Assembly (NCBI RefSeq): GCF_014649535.1
Contig: NZ_BMTF01000009.1
Location: 179,396-243,395, forward strand
Reading direction: 5' to 3'
DNA: 64,000 nt
Origin: Streptomyces gelaticus
GTDB taxonomy: Bacteria; Actinomycetota; Actinomycetes; Streptomycetales; Streptomycetaceae
This document shows positions 1 through 8,546 of the stretch, in pieces. Made by a program: the position numbers and the translations under genes. Under the pieces are notes generated by a model that was given only the letters and a program-made list of their open reading frames with translations, searched no databases and was not told the DNA's origin. Position 1 is the first letter of the stretch. Every line of letters starts with the position of its first letter.

Positions 1-206
1 CCGCGACGGCATGGGTCGTCAGGGTTGTCGTATTCGCGTGTGCCGGGCGCGACGGCGTAGGAGTCGCCGAGTGCCACATACTTGCCGGCGGACGACGGCT
101 CGCGGTCCGCGGCGTACGCACTTGGGGCAACGGGGACCGCAAGGCAGACAGCAGCCAGTGAGAGGGAAAGGGACGCGAGGCGTCTGCGGGCTCTGGACGA
201 GCGCAT
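1..206 (-). CDS. Secreted SGNH/GDSL hydrolase, 5' part only
   Basis: This is a partial gene on the minus strand; its 3' end lies outside the window. Reading from the ATG at 206 gives about 68 residues: a basic start (MRSSRARRR), a hydrophobic segment with an Ala-rich end (SAYA-AD) typical of a signal peptide, then KYVALGDSYA. That last stretch is the block I GDS motif of SGNH/GDSL esterases and lipases, whose Ser is the nucleophile. An AGGAG ribosome site sits about 6 bases upstream of the ATG, which fixes the start. The expected product is an exported serine esterase or lipase. The substrate cannot be told from this fragment. Confidence 0.8.
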   Translation of the reverse strand, partial: MRSSRARRRLASLSLSLAAVCLAVPVAPSAYAADREPSSAGKYVALGDSYAVAPGTREYDNPDDPCRR

Positions 207-408
207 GCTTCACTCCTGGAGTGTGGGGGACTGGGCAACCTGTTGGACCAGTCGGGCAGCCAGCGGTGCTGGACGACTGGGAGTTGGAGTTCGGCGGTGT
301 GCGGAACGAGGGTGCTTCCCGGCGGGTGGCCCCGGGGCCATGAGCCGCCCATGCGGCTCGGTGACCCGACGGCGCGGGAATCGGATCGCTCGGAGTGTTC
401 GAGGAGCG

Positions 409-969
409 TCAGCTCTGAACTTCCGCGATCAGGGCCAGGGCTTTGGCCTCGCTCTCGTCGTACCGGTCCGGGAACGCCGACCGCTGCACGCTCTGCGCCA
501 GTTCGCCCGCCGTGAAGTCCGGGTTGTCGGCATCGTTCGGAACGGCCTGGTCCAGGAATGCGTTGGTGGCATGCACCGGGTCCATGCACTCTTCCGGGGT
601 GCCCCAGCCTTGACTCGGGCGCTGCTGGAAGACGCCGAGCGAGTCGCGGTCGCCACAGTTGAGATTGTTCATGTGGGACTCCACCCAGCCCGTCTCGAAC
701 GCAGCGAGCAGCACCTTGTCGGTGACGCCGCGCTCGACCGCTGTCCGGAACACGGTCCGGGTGATGTCCAGGGCGCGGTCAGCCGGGACGGCGCAGCGCG
801 TGTCCCGGAGTTCGGCATTTGCGCGGTGGCGTGGGGCGTCGGTGGTGTCCGCGAAAGCGATCCCCGCAGGCGCGCTCCCCGCGAGCAGAACTCCTGCTGC
901 CAGGCCGATCACTGTACGTGTGAATGTGCTGGGAAGCCGTAATCGAAACTTTTTGGGCAGGCTGAACAT
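409..969 (-). CDS. Secreted lysozyme/transglycosylase-like protein
   Basis: This 186-residue protein starts with a basic stretch and a hydrophobic signal peptide ending near residue 40 (GIAFADT). The mature part carries a Glu in an ETGWVESHMNN context followed by DSLGVFQQRPSQGWG. This pattern is seen in small secreted actinobacterial proteins related to lytic transglycosylases, where the Glu would be the general acid and the GVFQQRP loop lines the glycan cleft. GGAGGAG lies 8 bases before the ATG. The expected role is peptidoglycan cleavage or remodelling outside the membrane. It reads away from the PKS operon and is probably independent of it. Confidence 0.7.
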   Translation of the reverse strand: MFSLPKKFRLRLPSTFTRTVIGLAAGVLLAGSAPAGIAFADTTDAPRHRANAELRDTRCAVPADRALDITRTVFRTAVERGVTDKVLLAAFETGWVESHMNNLNCGDRDSLGVFQQRPSQGWGTPEECMDPVHATNAFLDQAVPNDADNPDFTAGELAQSVQRSAFPDRYDESEAKALALIAEVQS

Positions 970-1712
970 TGCAATATCTCCTCCCAGCTCCCGCCTCTGG
1001 CCACCGAAGCGGGAGCTGTTTGTGTGTGTGGGGGGCGTGCTAATTCGGCGGACCGTATCCCAAGTGGCGTGTACGCGTCAATGGTTTCGCTGTCGACTTC
1101 GAGAGGCTTTTCAGCCAGTCGGCGCGGTGGTGCTTCTTGGGACTTTTGTGGAGCTGGAGTTGCTGATCAGCATGGATGGATGCTCGCGCAGCCCTGTCTG
1201 AATTGGTATGGGTGCGCCATACAGGGTTGGCGCAATTCATGTGATGCGGGAACCCATGGTGCGTCTGGTCTCGGTCGTCCGCCCCTGTTGCGAGGGTGCG
1301 GGTTGTCGTGAATGGGTCGTGAATGGTGAATGTGTATTCATGTGGATCATGTGGGTGCATTCATAACGGCATGTTCAGGTGATTTCGGGAATTTTGCTTC
1401 TTGATTCACTTCAGGGTTGGGTCGACTCGTGTCAATGGGAGTTGTGAACTCGGCGTCCCGGCAATTCAATCCGTCGATGTCGAGCTGTGACCGAAAGGGT
1501 CGAGCGGATTGTCGTACTGCGTAGTATCATCTCGACTGCCTGCCCTCGAATTCCTCACCCCCCACCCTCCCTGAGGCGCTTGATTCGCAACAGATCGCTC
1601 CTCTTTTCGAGACCGAGTCGGGCTCGCGTGCTTTCGCGCGTCCTGCAAAGAGAGCGACTGTCGTTCCTGGATATCCGATTTCGCGCGCCTCCTCGTCCCC
1701 TGGAGTGTTTCC
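970..1712. promoter_or_regulatory. Long intergenic control region upstream of the PUFA-like PKS operon
   Basis: This 743-base gap holds no convincing gene; the short frames in it lack codon bias and ribosome sites. The stretch around 1200-1450 is clearly less GC-rich than the neighbouring genes, as expected for a promoter region between divergent genes. It contains a tandem repeat (see 1306-1326). I could not define -10 and -35 boxes with confidence. Confidence 0.5.
1306..1326 (+). promoter_or_regulatory. Tandem TCGTGAATGG repeats, possible activator site
   Basis: TCGTGAATGG occurs at 1306-1315 and again at 1317-1326, one helical turn (11 bp) apart. Seven-base direct repeats spaced by four bases are the usual binding layout of SARP-type activators of Streptomyces clusters, and some response regulators also use direct repeats. 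The site lies about 390 bp before the PKS start and 340 bp before the divergent secreted-protein gene. No SARP gene is in the window. Function is inferred from spacing only. Confidence 0.35.
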
Positions 1713-4700
1713 ATGCGCACGCCCTGTTTCGGCGCTGATCGTGGCATGACCACGACGGCCGATCTCGTCCTCGCACTGCATCCATTCGGTGTCGCGTCGG
1801 CACGGTTCACCGCGGCCGCCGCACGTGCGGGCGGACTGGGGGTACTCGACCTGACGGGTGATTCCCGGCCCGCTCGTGAGCAGTTGGGCCTGGCCGCCGA
1901 GTGGGCACGCCCAGGATTCGGCGTACGGCTGGGCGCGGGGCGCGAGATCCTCGCGCCGGACCTCCCTGCCTGTGTCCACACCGTGGTCCTCACCGCCGGG
2001 GCGACAACGACCGCCGCCGACTTCCCCGGGCGCCGCGTGCTGGTCGAAGTGACTTCCGGCTCCGAGGCGCGAGACGCCGTGGCGGCCGGGGCCCACGGAC
2101 TGATCGCCCGGGGCCATGAAGCCGGCGGCCGGGTGGGTGAGTTGAGCACCTACGTGCTGCTCCAGCAGCTGCTCGCAGGTGAAGCCGATGGACTGCCGGT
2201 ATGGGCCTGCGGCGGAATCGGCGTGTACACCGCGGCGGCAGCGGTCGCCGGTGGCGCCGCCGGTGTGGTCCTCGACACCCAGACCGCGCTGCTCGCCGAG
2301 GCGGAGCTCCCCGCAGAGGTCACCAGTGCGCTCAGCGGACTCGACGGCTCGGAGACCGTGATCGACGACGGTCTACGCGTGTTGCGGCGGCGTGCGCCCG
2401 GCCCGGACGGCTCCACAGCCACCCTGGAGATCGGCCAGGACGCGTTCCTGCCGGCCCGCTTTCAACGGCGCTGGGGCACATTGGGAGCAGCGATCCGTGG
2501 CATACACGCCGCGGTGAGCGACGCGCTCCGCGGTGGGGTGCCCGTACTCGGGCCGGACAGTATGGGCAGCCGGGCTCTGGGCACTCGACTCCCTGTTGTC
2601 CAGGGGCCGATGACACGGGTGAGCGACCAGGCGGCATTCGCCGCCGCCGTGGCCTCAGAGGGCGCCTTGCCGTTCATAGCGCTCGCCGTGTCAGGCGCGG
2701 AACAGACCCGCACAGTGCTGGAAGAGACCCGCAGCGTCCTGGGCGACGCGCCCTGGGGAGTCGGAGTCCTCGGCTTCGCCGACGAGCAGGTCAAGAGTGC
2801 CCAGCTGGAGGTCATCCGGGAGCTCCGCCCCTCGCACGCCATCATCGCCGGCGGCCGTCCCGCGCAGGCCGTGGCTCTCGAAGAGGCCGGCATCTCGACG
2901 TTTCTCCACGTGCCCTCGCCGGGGCTGCTCGGCCAGTTCCTTGAATCGGGTGCACGCAAGTTCGTCTTCGAAGGCTCGGAGTGCGGCGGCCACGTCGGCC
3001 CCCGCGCCAGCTTCCCGCTCTGGCAGGCGCAACTCGACGTGGTGGACGACTTCCTCGTGGCTGCCGGGAAGGAAGCCGCCGCCGAACTCCAACTCCTGTT
3101 CGCCGGCGGCGTGCACGACGAGCGGTCCGCGGCTATGGTCGCCGCCATGACCGCCCCCCTCGCCGCGCAGGGCGTCGCGACCGGAGTCCTCATGGGAACC
3201 GCCTACCTCTTCACCGAGGAGGCCGTCGTGGCAGGCGCGGTACAGCCGCTCTTCCAGCAGCGGATGGTGGACGCCGAGCACACCGAACTGCTGGAGACCG
3301 CCCCCGGCCACGCCACCCGCTGTGTGCGCAGCCCCTTCACAGACGAGTTCGTTTCCGCCAAGGAACAGTTGCGGGCCGATGGCGTACCCAGCCGCGAGGC
3401 ATGGGAGCGGCTGGAGCAGCTCAACGTCGGGCGACTGCGGTTGGCGAGCAAGGGCATCGAACGTGTCGGTGAGGAACTGCGCGACGTCCCCGAGGACCGG
3501 CAGCTCTCCGAGGGCATGTTCATGGCCGGTCAGGTCGCCGTCCTGCGGTCGGAGGTCACCACGGTCGCCGCGCTGCACGACTCGGTCACCACCGGCGCGC
3601 AGACCTTCCTCGACCGACGCAGGGCCGCACTCGACACCGGACCGGACGAGCGGGCTGCCGCCCCCGAGCCACTGGACATCGCCATCGTCGGGATGGCCTG
3701 CGTGTTCCCCAAGGCCCCCGATCTGGCGTCGTTCTGGGGGCACGTGTTGTCCGGCACCGATGCCGTCACCGAGGTGCCCGCCTCGCGCTGGGACCCTTCC
3801 GTCTACTTCGGCGAGGAAGGGGCGGGGGAGCACACACCCTCGCGCTGGGGCGGCTTCCTGCCCGAGATCCCCTTCGAGCCCCTGGACTACGGCATTCCGC
3901 CCGCCTCCTTGCCGAGCATCGAGCCCGTCCAGCTGCTGGCCCTCGACGTGGCGCGACGCGCGCTCGCCGACGCGGGTTACGCCGACCGATCCTTCCGGCG
4001 GGACCGGGCCTCCGTGGTCTTCGGGGCCGAGGCGGGCAGTGATCTGTCGAACGCCATGACGCTCCGCGCGGTCCTGCCTTCCTACGTCGGACAGCTTCCG
4101 CCCGAGCTGGACGCCCAGTTGCCGCGCCTGACCGAGGACTCCTTCCCCGGCATCCTCGCCAACGTCATCGCCGGGCGGATCGCGAACCGCCTCGATCTCC
4201 AAGGGGCCAACTACACGGTCGATGCCGCATGCGCCTCCTCTCTCGCCGCGGTCGATGTTGCCTGCAAAGAACTGACGGCCGGCACCAGCGACATGGTGCT
4301 GTGCGGAGGCGCCGACCTTCACAACGGCATCAACGACTACCTGCTCTTCGCCTCGGCACACGCCCTGTCCCCCTCGGGCCGTTCGGCGCCCTTCGACCGC
4401 TCCGGCGATGGCATCGCGCTCGGCGAGGGCGTGGCCTGCGTGGTCCTCAAGCGGCTCGCCGATGCCGAACGGGACGGTGACCGGATCTACGCCGTCGTCA
4501 AGGGCGTCGGCAGCTCCAGCGACGGCCGGGCCCTCGGCCTCACCGCGCCGCGCGCCGACGGCCAGCGCAGGGTACTCATGCGGGCCTACCGCAACGCCGG
4601 GATCTCACCGGCCGAGGTCGGCGTGGTCGAGGCCCACGGCACCGGCACCGTCGTCGGCGACCGTACCGAACTGAGCGCCCTGACCGAGATCTTCACCCAG

Positions 4701-7700
4701 GCCGGAGCAGACCCCGGCGGCTGTGTCCTCGGCTCGGTGAAATCCCAGATCGGCCACACCAAGTGCGCGGCGGGTCTCGCCGGACTGATCAAGACCACGC
4801 TCGCACTGCATCACGGCGTCAAGCCGCCCACGCTGCACCTGCGGCAGCCGAACCCTGCCTGGGACGAACGCACCAGCCCCTTCGCCTTCCACACCCGGGC
4901 CAGGCCCTGGCCCGCACCGCCGGCCCAACGCGTGGCCGGCGTCAGCGCGTTCGGCTTCGGTGGAACCAATTTCCACGTCGTCCTGCGCGCCCATGACGAC
5001 GGTGCCCCGCCCATCCACGCCCGCGACGCATGGCCCGCCGAACTGTTCACCTTCCGAGGCGCCGACCGAGAGACCGCCGCAAAGGCCGCCCGGGAACTGC
5101 TTGCTCTCGCCGAGGCCGACCACGTCGCACAGCAGCCTTTCCGTCTGCGGGACCTCGCCCTGGCCGCCTCCCGGCGCGCCGACCTCGCGGCGGTGCGCGG
5201 TCTGCCCACCCGCATCGCTGTACTCGCCTCTTCCGTGACGGAGTTGACCACAGCGCTGCGCCGGGCCGTCGAGGGTGAGCACGCCCCCGACGACGGCATC
5301 CATCTCGCGGACGGCACGGAACCGGGCGAGATCGCCTTTCTCTTCCCCGGGCAGGGCAGCCAGCGCCCCGGCATGCTGGCCGAGCTGTTCGTCTCCTTCC
5401 CCGAACTCCAGCGCTTCCTGCGCCTCGACGAGTCCGCGGCGGCGGCCCTCTTCCCGCCCGCCGGCTTCGACGAGGCCGGGCGCCAGGCCCAGGCCGATCG
5501 TGTCACCGACACCCGCGTCGCCCAGCCCGCGCTCGGCATCACCGCACTCGCCGCCCACCATCTGCTGGGCCGGGTCGGCGTGCGCCCGGACATGACGGCC
5601 GGACACAGCTACGGCGAACTCGCCGCCCTCGCCGCGGCCGGCGCCCTCGGTCCCGAGGAGCTGCTGTGGTGCAGCAGGGCACGTGCCGAAGCCGTCGTTG
5701 CCGCCTCCGGCGCCGGCGACCCCGGCACCATGGCCGCGGTCACCGCCTCGGCACCGCAGGTGACCGTCGCCCTGGAGAAGGCAGGCGTTGCCGAGTCCGT
5801 CGTCGTCGCCAACCACAACTCACCTCGCCAGACGGTGATATCCGGCCCCACCGCTGACGTGGAGACCGCCGTGGAGCAGCTGCGCGCGCAGGGACTGAAG
5901 GCGACACGGATCCCTGTGGCCTGCGCCTTCCACAGCACCTTGGTCGCCGCCGCGGGCGATACCTTCGCAGCGACACTGGCCTCGGTGCCACTGGAGACGC
6001 CGACGGTCCAGGTGTGGTCCAACCGCACCGCCGCGGTCTATCCCACCACCCCGGACGCGATACGTGCCGAACTGGCCGCTCAGATCGGATCGCCGGTCCG
6101 CTTCGTCGAGCAGATCGAGGCCATGTACGAGGCAGGAGCCCGCATCTTCGTCGAGACGGGCCCCGGCGCAGTGCTGACCCGGCAGGTAGCCGAAATCCTC
6201 GGCGACCTGCCGCACCGTACCGTCACCCTGGAGGCCCGGCGCGGTACGGGCCTGTCCGGCTTCCTTGCCGCGCTCGCCGAGCTCGCCATTGCCGGGGTCG
6301 ACGTGCGCACCGGTTGGCTGTTCCAGGGCCGCGACGCGGTCGACGCCGCCCAGGTCCCCCGCCGCAGGCGCGCGGGCTGGACCGTCGACGGCCACCTCGT
6401 ACGCACCGCCGACGGTGCCATCCCCGCCACAGCTCTGCACCCCGCCCAACGCATCCCGGAGGCCCTCGTGACCACCCGTTCCGGCACACACGGCGACCAC
6501 GGACAGGTGCTCCGCACCGACACCGCCCACGGTGGGGAGGGGACCGGCAGCGAGGCCCTCATCAGTGAATTCCTGCGCACGAGCCGGGAGATGCTGGCCG
6601 CTCAGCGCGACGTTCTGCTGGGCTACCTCGGCGCCGACCCCGGTGTCCGGCCCGGCCTGGTGCCCGTGGAGCACGCACCCCGTGAGCCGGCCGTGACCGT
6701 GTTCCCCGCGCGCGCGGCGACGGCGGTTCCCGAGCCCGTCATTCCGAACCCCGCACCGGACCCGGACCCGGCCGAGCTGACTGCGGACGCGGTCCTCGCG
6801 GCCGTCCTGGAGGTGATCGGCGAACGAACCGGCTACCCGGCCGACATGATCGAACCCGACCTGGACCTGGAGGCCGACCTGAGCGTCGACTCCATCAAGC
6901 GTGCCGAGATCGCCGGGCAGCTCGCCCGACGGCTCCACCTGCCCACCGCGGACGGCCTCGACATGGAGGAGCTGGCCAGGGCGCGCACTGCGGCGGGCAT
7001 CGCCGAACTGATCGTGGCCGCACGGCAGGACGACACCCGACCGCCCGAGACCGCTGTTCCCGGGCCCACCGCGGTCGACCCCGTCGTACCACCCGCAGAG
7101 GCCGAAGCAGTCGTCACAGTGCCCAAGCGGCTCGTGATGACCGATTTCGGCCTCGCGCCCGCCGCCCCGGACCCCTACGAACTCACCGGGCAGACCTTCC
7201 TGGTCATCGGCGAAGGCCCGCTCGCAGTGGCCGTCACCGAGCGGCTCGACTCCTACGGTGCCCGGGCGGTGACTGCCACCGGGATACCCGATGGTGGCCG
7301 CTTCGACGGCCTGATCCACCTCGCCTCCCCGGACGGTGGCCCCGCCCACGAGCCGGTGCTGCCCGGCGCCGTCCCCCTCTACCAGTCCGCCCTGGCCGCC
7401 GGCCCGCGCTGGGTGCTGGCCGCCGGCGCCTCCGACGGACTGCGCGGACTCTTCCGCTCGCTGTCCCGGGAGTACCCGCAGACCATCGCACGCGTCGTCG
7501 AACAGCCCGCCGGAGCCGACCCGTCCGCCGCGGCCGAGGCGATCGTCGCGGAGCTGACCGCCGCCGACCGCGAACCGGTCGTACTGCGCACGGGAGACAC
7601 CCGCCGCGGGCTGCGGATGACCGAGACCGACCGCGGCTTCCTGGGCAGCACCGGAGCCGGCCCCTCCGACGACGGCGCCGCCGAGGCCGCGGCCCTCGGC

Positions 7701-8546
7701 CTCGACCACGAGTCGGTGGTGCTCCTCGTCGGCGGGGCGCGGGGCATCACTGCCCGGTTCGCCACCGCACTCGCCACTGCCGCCCACTGCCGCCTGGAAC
7801 TGTTCGGCCGCACCCCACTGCCCTCCCTGGAAGAAGCACCCGCAATGGCCGCCACCACCGACGCCGAACTGCGAGCCGCACTCATTGCGGGCGGCCTGAG
7901 GTCCCCGGCTCAGGTCGAGCGGGAGATCGGAAGGATCCGGGCCGAGCGCGAGGTCCGCGACACCGTCCGCCGGCTCACCCGGCTGGGCAGCCGCGTGCGC
8001 TACCACTGCGTGGACGTGCTCGACGCGGAAGCCGTGCACCGCGCCGTGAAGAACGTGCACGCCGAACACGGCAGACTCGACGCGGTCGTCTACGCGGCCG
8101 GTGTGATCGAGGACAAGCTGTTCGCGGAGAAGTCCCCGGAGTCCTTCCACCGGGTCTTCAGCACCAAGACCGAGGGCGCCAGGGCCGTGCTCGACGCGGT
8201 TGCCGGGCTCCCGCACGGCCCCCGCCTCGCGGTGCTGTTCGGCAGTATTGCGGCCACCCTGGGCAACCGCGGCCAGACCGACTACGCCGCTGCCAACGAC
8301 GCCCTCGAAGCCATCGGCCGCGACTGGGCCGACGGGACCGACCGCCGTGGGCTCACCGTCCACTGGGGCCCCTGGGCGCCCACCGGCACGAACAACGGCA
8401 TGGTCACCCCGGAACTGATGCAGACCTATGCGGCACGCGGCATCAGCCTCATCGACCCCGACGAGGGCGCCACCAGTCTGCTGCGCGAACTGGCCTGGGG
8501 TCCGCAGGAGACCACCGCCGTCGTCTACACCGCCTCGGGGTGGTGA
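1713..8546 (+). CDS. PUFA/hglE-type synthase subunit: NMO-NMO-KS-AT-ACP-KR
   Basis: This 2277-residue multidomain synthase carries, in order: an NMO-like flavin barrel (about 15-230); a second NMO/PfaD-like barrel (about 286-640) with ECGGHVGPR; a KS (about 652-1090) with Cys840, His975 and His1015; an AT (about 1205-1490) with GQGSQ, nucleophile Ser1299 in GHSYGE and a malonyl-type AFHS; one ACP with Ser1727 in DSIKR, the PUFA-synthase form; and a long PfaA-like KR (about 2000-2277) with Ser2178, Tyr2191 and Asn2195. It would extend with malonyl units, reduce the beta-keto group and, through the PfaD-like part, reduce double bonds. GGAG 7 bases upstream supports ATG 1713; ATG 1746 is the alternative. 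The 3' end overlaps the next gene. The layout recalls the orphan PUFA-type synthases of Streptomyces. Confidence 0.9.
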   Translation: MRTPCFGADRGMTTTADLVLALHPFGVASARFTAAAARAGGLGVLDLTGDSRPAREQLGLAAEWARPGFGVRLGAGREILAPDLPACVHTVVLTAGATTTAADFPGRRVLVEVTSGSEARDAVAAGAHGLIARGHEAGGRVGELSTYVLLQQLLAGEADGLPVWACGGIGVYTAAAAVAGGAAGVVLDTQTALLAEAELPAEVTSALSGLDGSETVIDDGLRVLRRRAPGPDGSTATLEIGQDAFLPARFQRRWGTLGAAIRGIHAAVSDALRGGVPVLGPDSMGSRALGTRLPVVQGPMTRVSDQAAFAAAVASEGALPFIALAVSGAEQTRTVLEETRSVLGDAPWGVGVLGFADEQVKSAQLEVIRELRPSHAIIAGGRPAQAVALEEAGISTFLHVPSPGLLGQFLESGARKFVFEGSECGGHVGPRASFPLWQAQLDVVDDFLVAAGKEAAAELQLLFAGGVHDERSAAMVAAMTAPLAAQGVATGVLMGTAYLFTEEAVVAGAVQPLFQQRMVDAEHTELLETAPGHATRCVRSPFTDEFVSAKEQLRADGVPSREAWERLEQLNVGRLRLASKGIERVGEELRDVPEDRQLSEGMFMAGQVAVLRSEVTTVAALHDSVTTGAQTFLDRRRAALDTGPDERAAAPEPLDIAIVGMACVFPKAPDLASFWGHVLSGTDAVTEVPASRWDPSVYFGEEGAGEHTPSRWGGFLPEIPFEPLDYGIPPASLPSIEPVQLLALDVARRALADAGYADRSFRRDRASVVFGAEAGSDLSNAMTLRAVLPSYVGQLPPELDAQLPRLTEDSFPGILANVIAGRIANRLDLQGANYTVDAACASSLAAVDVACKELTAGTSDMVLCGGADLHNGINDYLLFASAHALSPSGRSAPFDRSGDGIALGEGVACVVLKRLADAERDGDRIYAVVKGVGSSSDGRALGLTAPRADGQRRVLMRAYRNAGISPAEVGVVEAHGTGTVVGDRTELSALTEIFTQAGADPGGCVLGSVKSQIGHTKCAAGLAGLIKTTLALHHGVKPPTLHLRQPNPAWDERTSPFAFHTRARPWPAPPAQRVAGVSAFGFGGTNFHVVLRAHDDGAPPIHARDAWPAELFTFRGADRETAAKAARELLALAEADHVAQQPFRLRDLALAASRRADLAAVRGLPTRIAVLASSVTELTTALRRAVEGEHAPDDGIHLADGTEPGEIAFLFPGQGSQRPGMLAELFVSFPELQRFLRLDESAAAALFPPAGFDEAGRQAQADRVTDTRVAQPALGITALAAHHLLGRVGVRPDMTAGHSYGELAALAAAGALGPEELLWCSRARAEAVVAASGAGDPGTMAAVTASAPQVTVALEKAGVAESVVVANHNSPRQTVISGPTADVETAVEQLRAQGLKATRIPVACAFHSTLVAAAGDTFAATLASVPLETPTVQVWSNRTAAVYPTTPDAIRAELAAQIGSPVRFVEQIEAMYEAGARIFVETGPGAVLTRQVAEILGDLPHRTVTLEARRGTGLSGFLAALAELAIAGVDVRTGWLFQGRDAVDAAQVPRRRRAGWTVDGHLVRTADGAIPATALHPAQRIPEALVTTRSGTHGDHGQVLRTDTAHGGEGTGSEALISEFLRTSREMLAAQRDVLLGYLGADPGVRPGLVPVEHAPREPAVTVFPARAATAVPEPVIPNPAPDPDPAELTADAVLAAVLEVIGERTGYPADMIEPDLDLEADLSVDSIKRAEIAGQLARRLHLPTADGLDMEELARARTAAGIAELIVAARQDDTRPPETAVPGPTAVDPVVPPAEAEAVVTVPKRLVMTDFGLAPAAPDPYELTGQTFLVIGEGPLAVAVTERLDSYGARAVTATGIPDGGRFDGLIHLASPDGGPAHEPVLPGAVPLYQSALAAGPRWVLAAGASDGLRGLFRSLSREYPQTIARVVEQPAGADPSAAAEAIVAELTAADREPVVLRTGDTRRGLRMTETDRGFLGSTGAGPSDDGAAEAAALGLDHESVVLLVGGARGITARFATALATAAHCRLELFGRTPLPSLEEAPAMAATTDAELRAALIAGGLRSPAQVEREIGRIRAEREVRDTVRRLTRLGSRVRYHCVDVLDAEAVHRAVKNVHAEHGRLDAVVYAAGVIEDKLFAEKSPESFHRVFSTKTEGARAVLDAVAGLPHGPRLAVLFGSIAATLGNRGQTDYAAANDALEAIGRDWADGTDRRGLTVHWGPWAPTGTNNGMVTPELMQTYAARGISLIDPDEGATSLLRELAWGPQETTAVVYTASGW

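Noticed and set aside
1040..1360. 106-codon minus-strand frame in the PKS control region
   Set aside because: His/Thr-rich with no ribosome site; it covers the tandem repeat region, which looks regulatory.
2691..8363. Long minus-strand open frames (for example 2691-4361 and 5820-8363) opposite the first PKS gene
   Set aside because: They are mirror frames of GC-rich coding DNA: Gly/Arg-rich, no family motifs, no ribosome sites. The plus strand holds an unbroken multidomain synthase.
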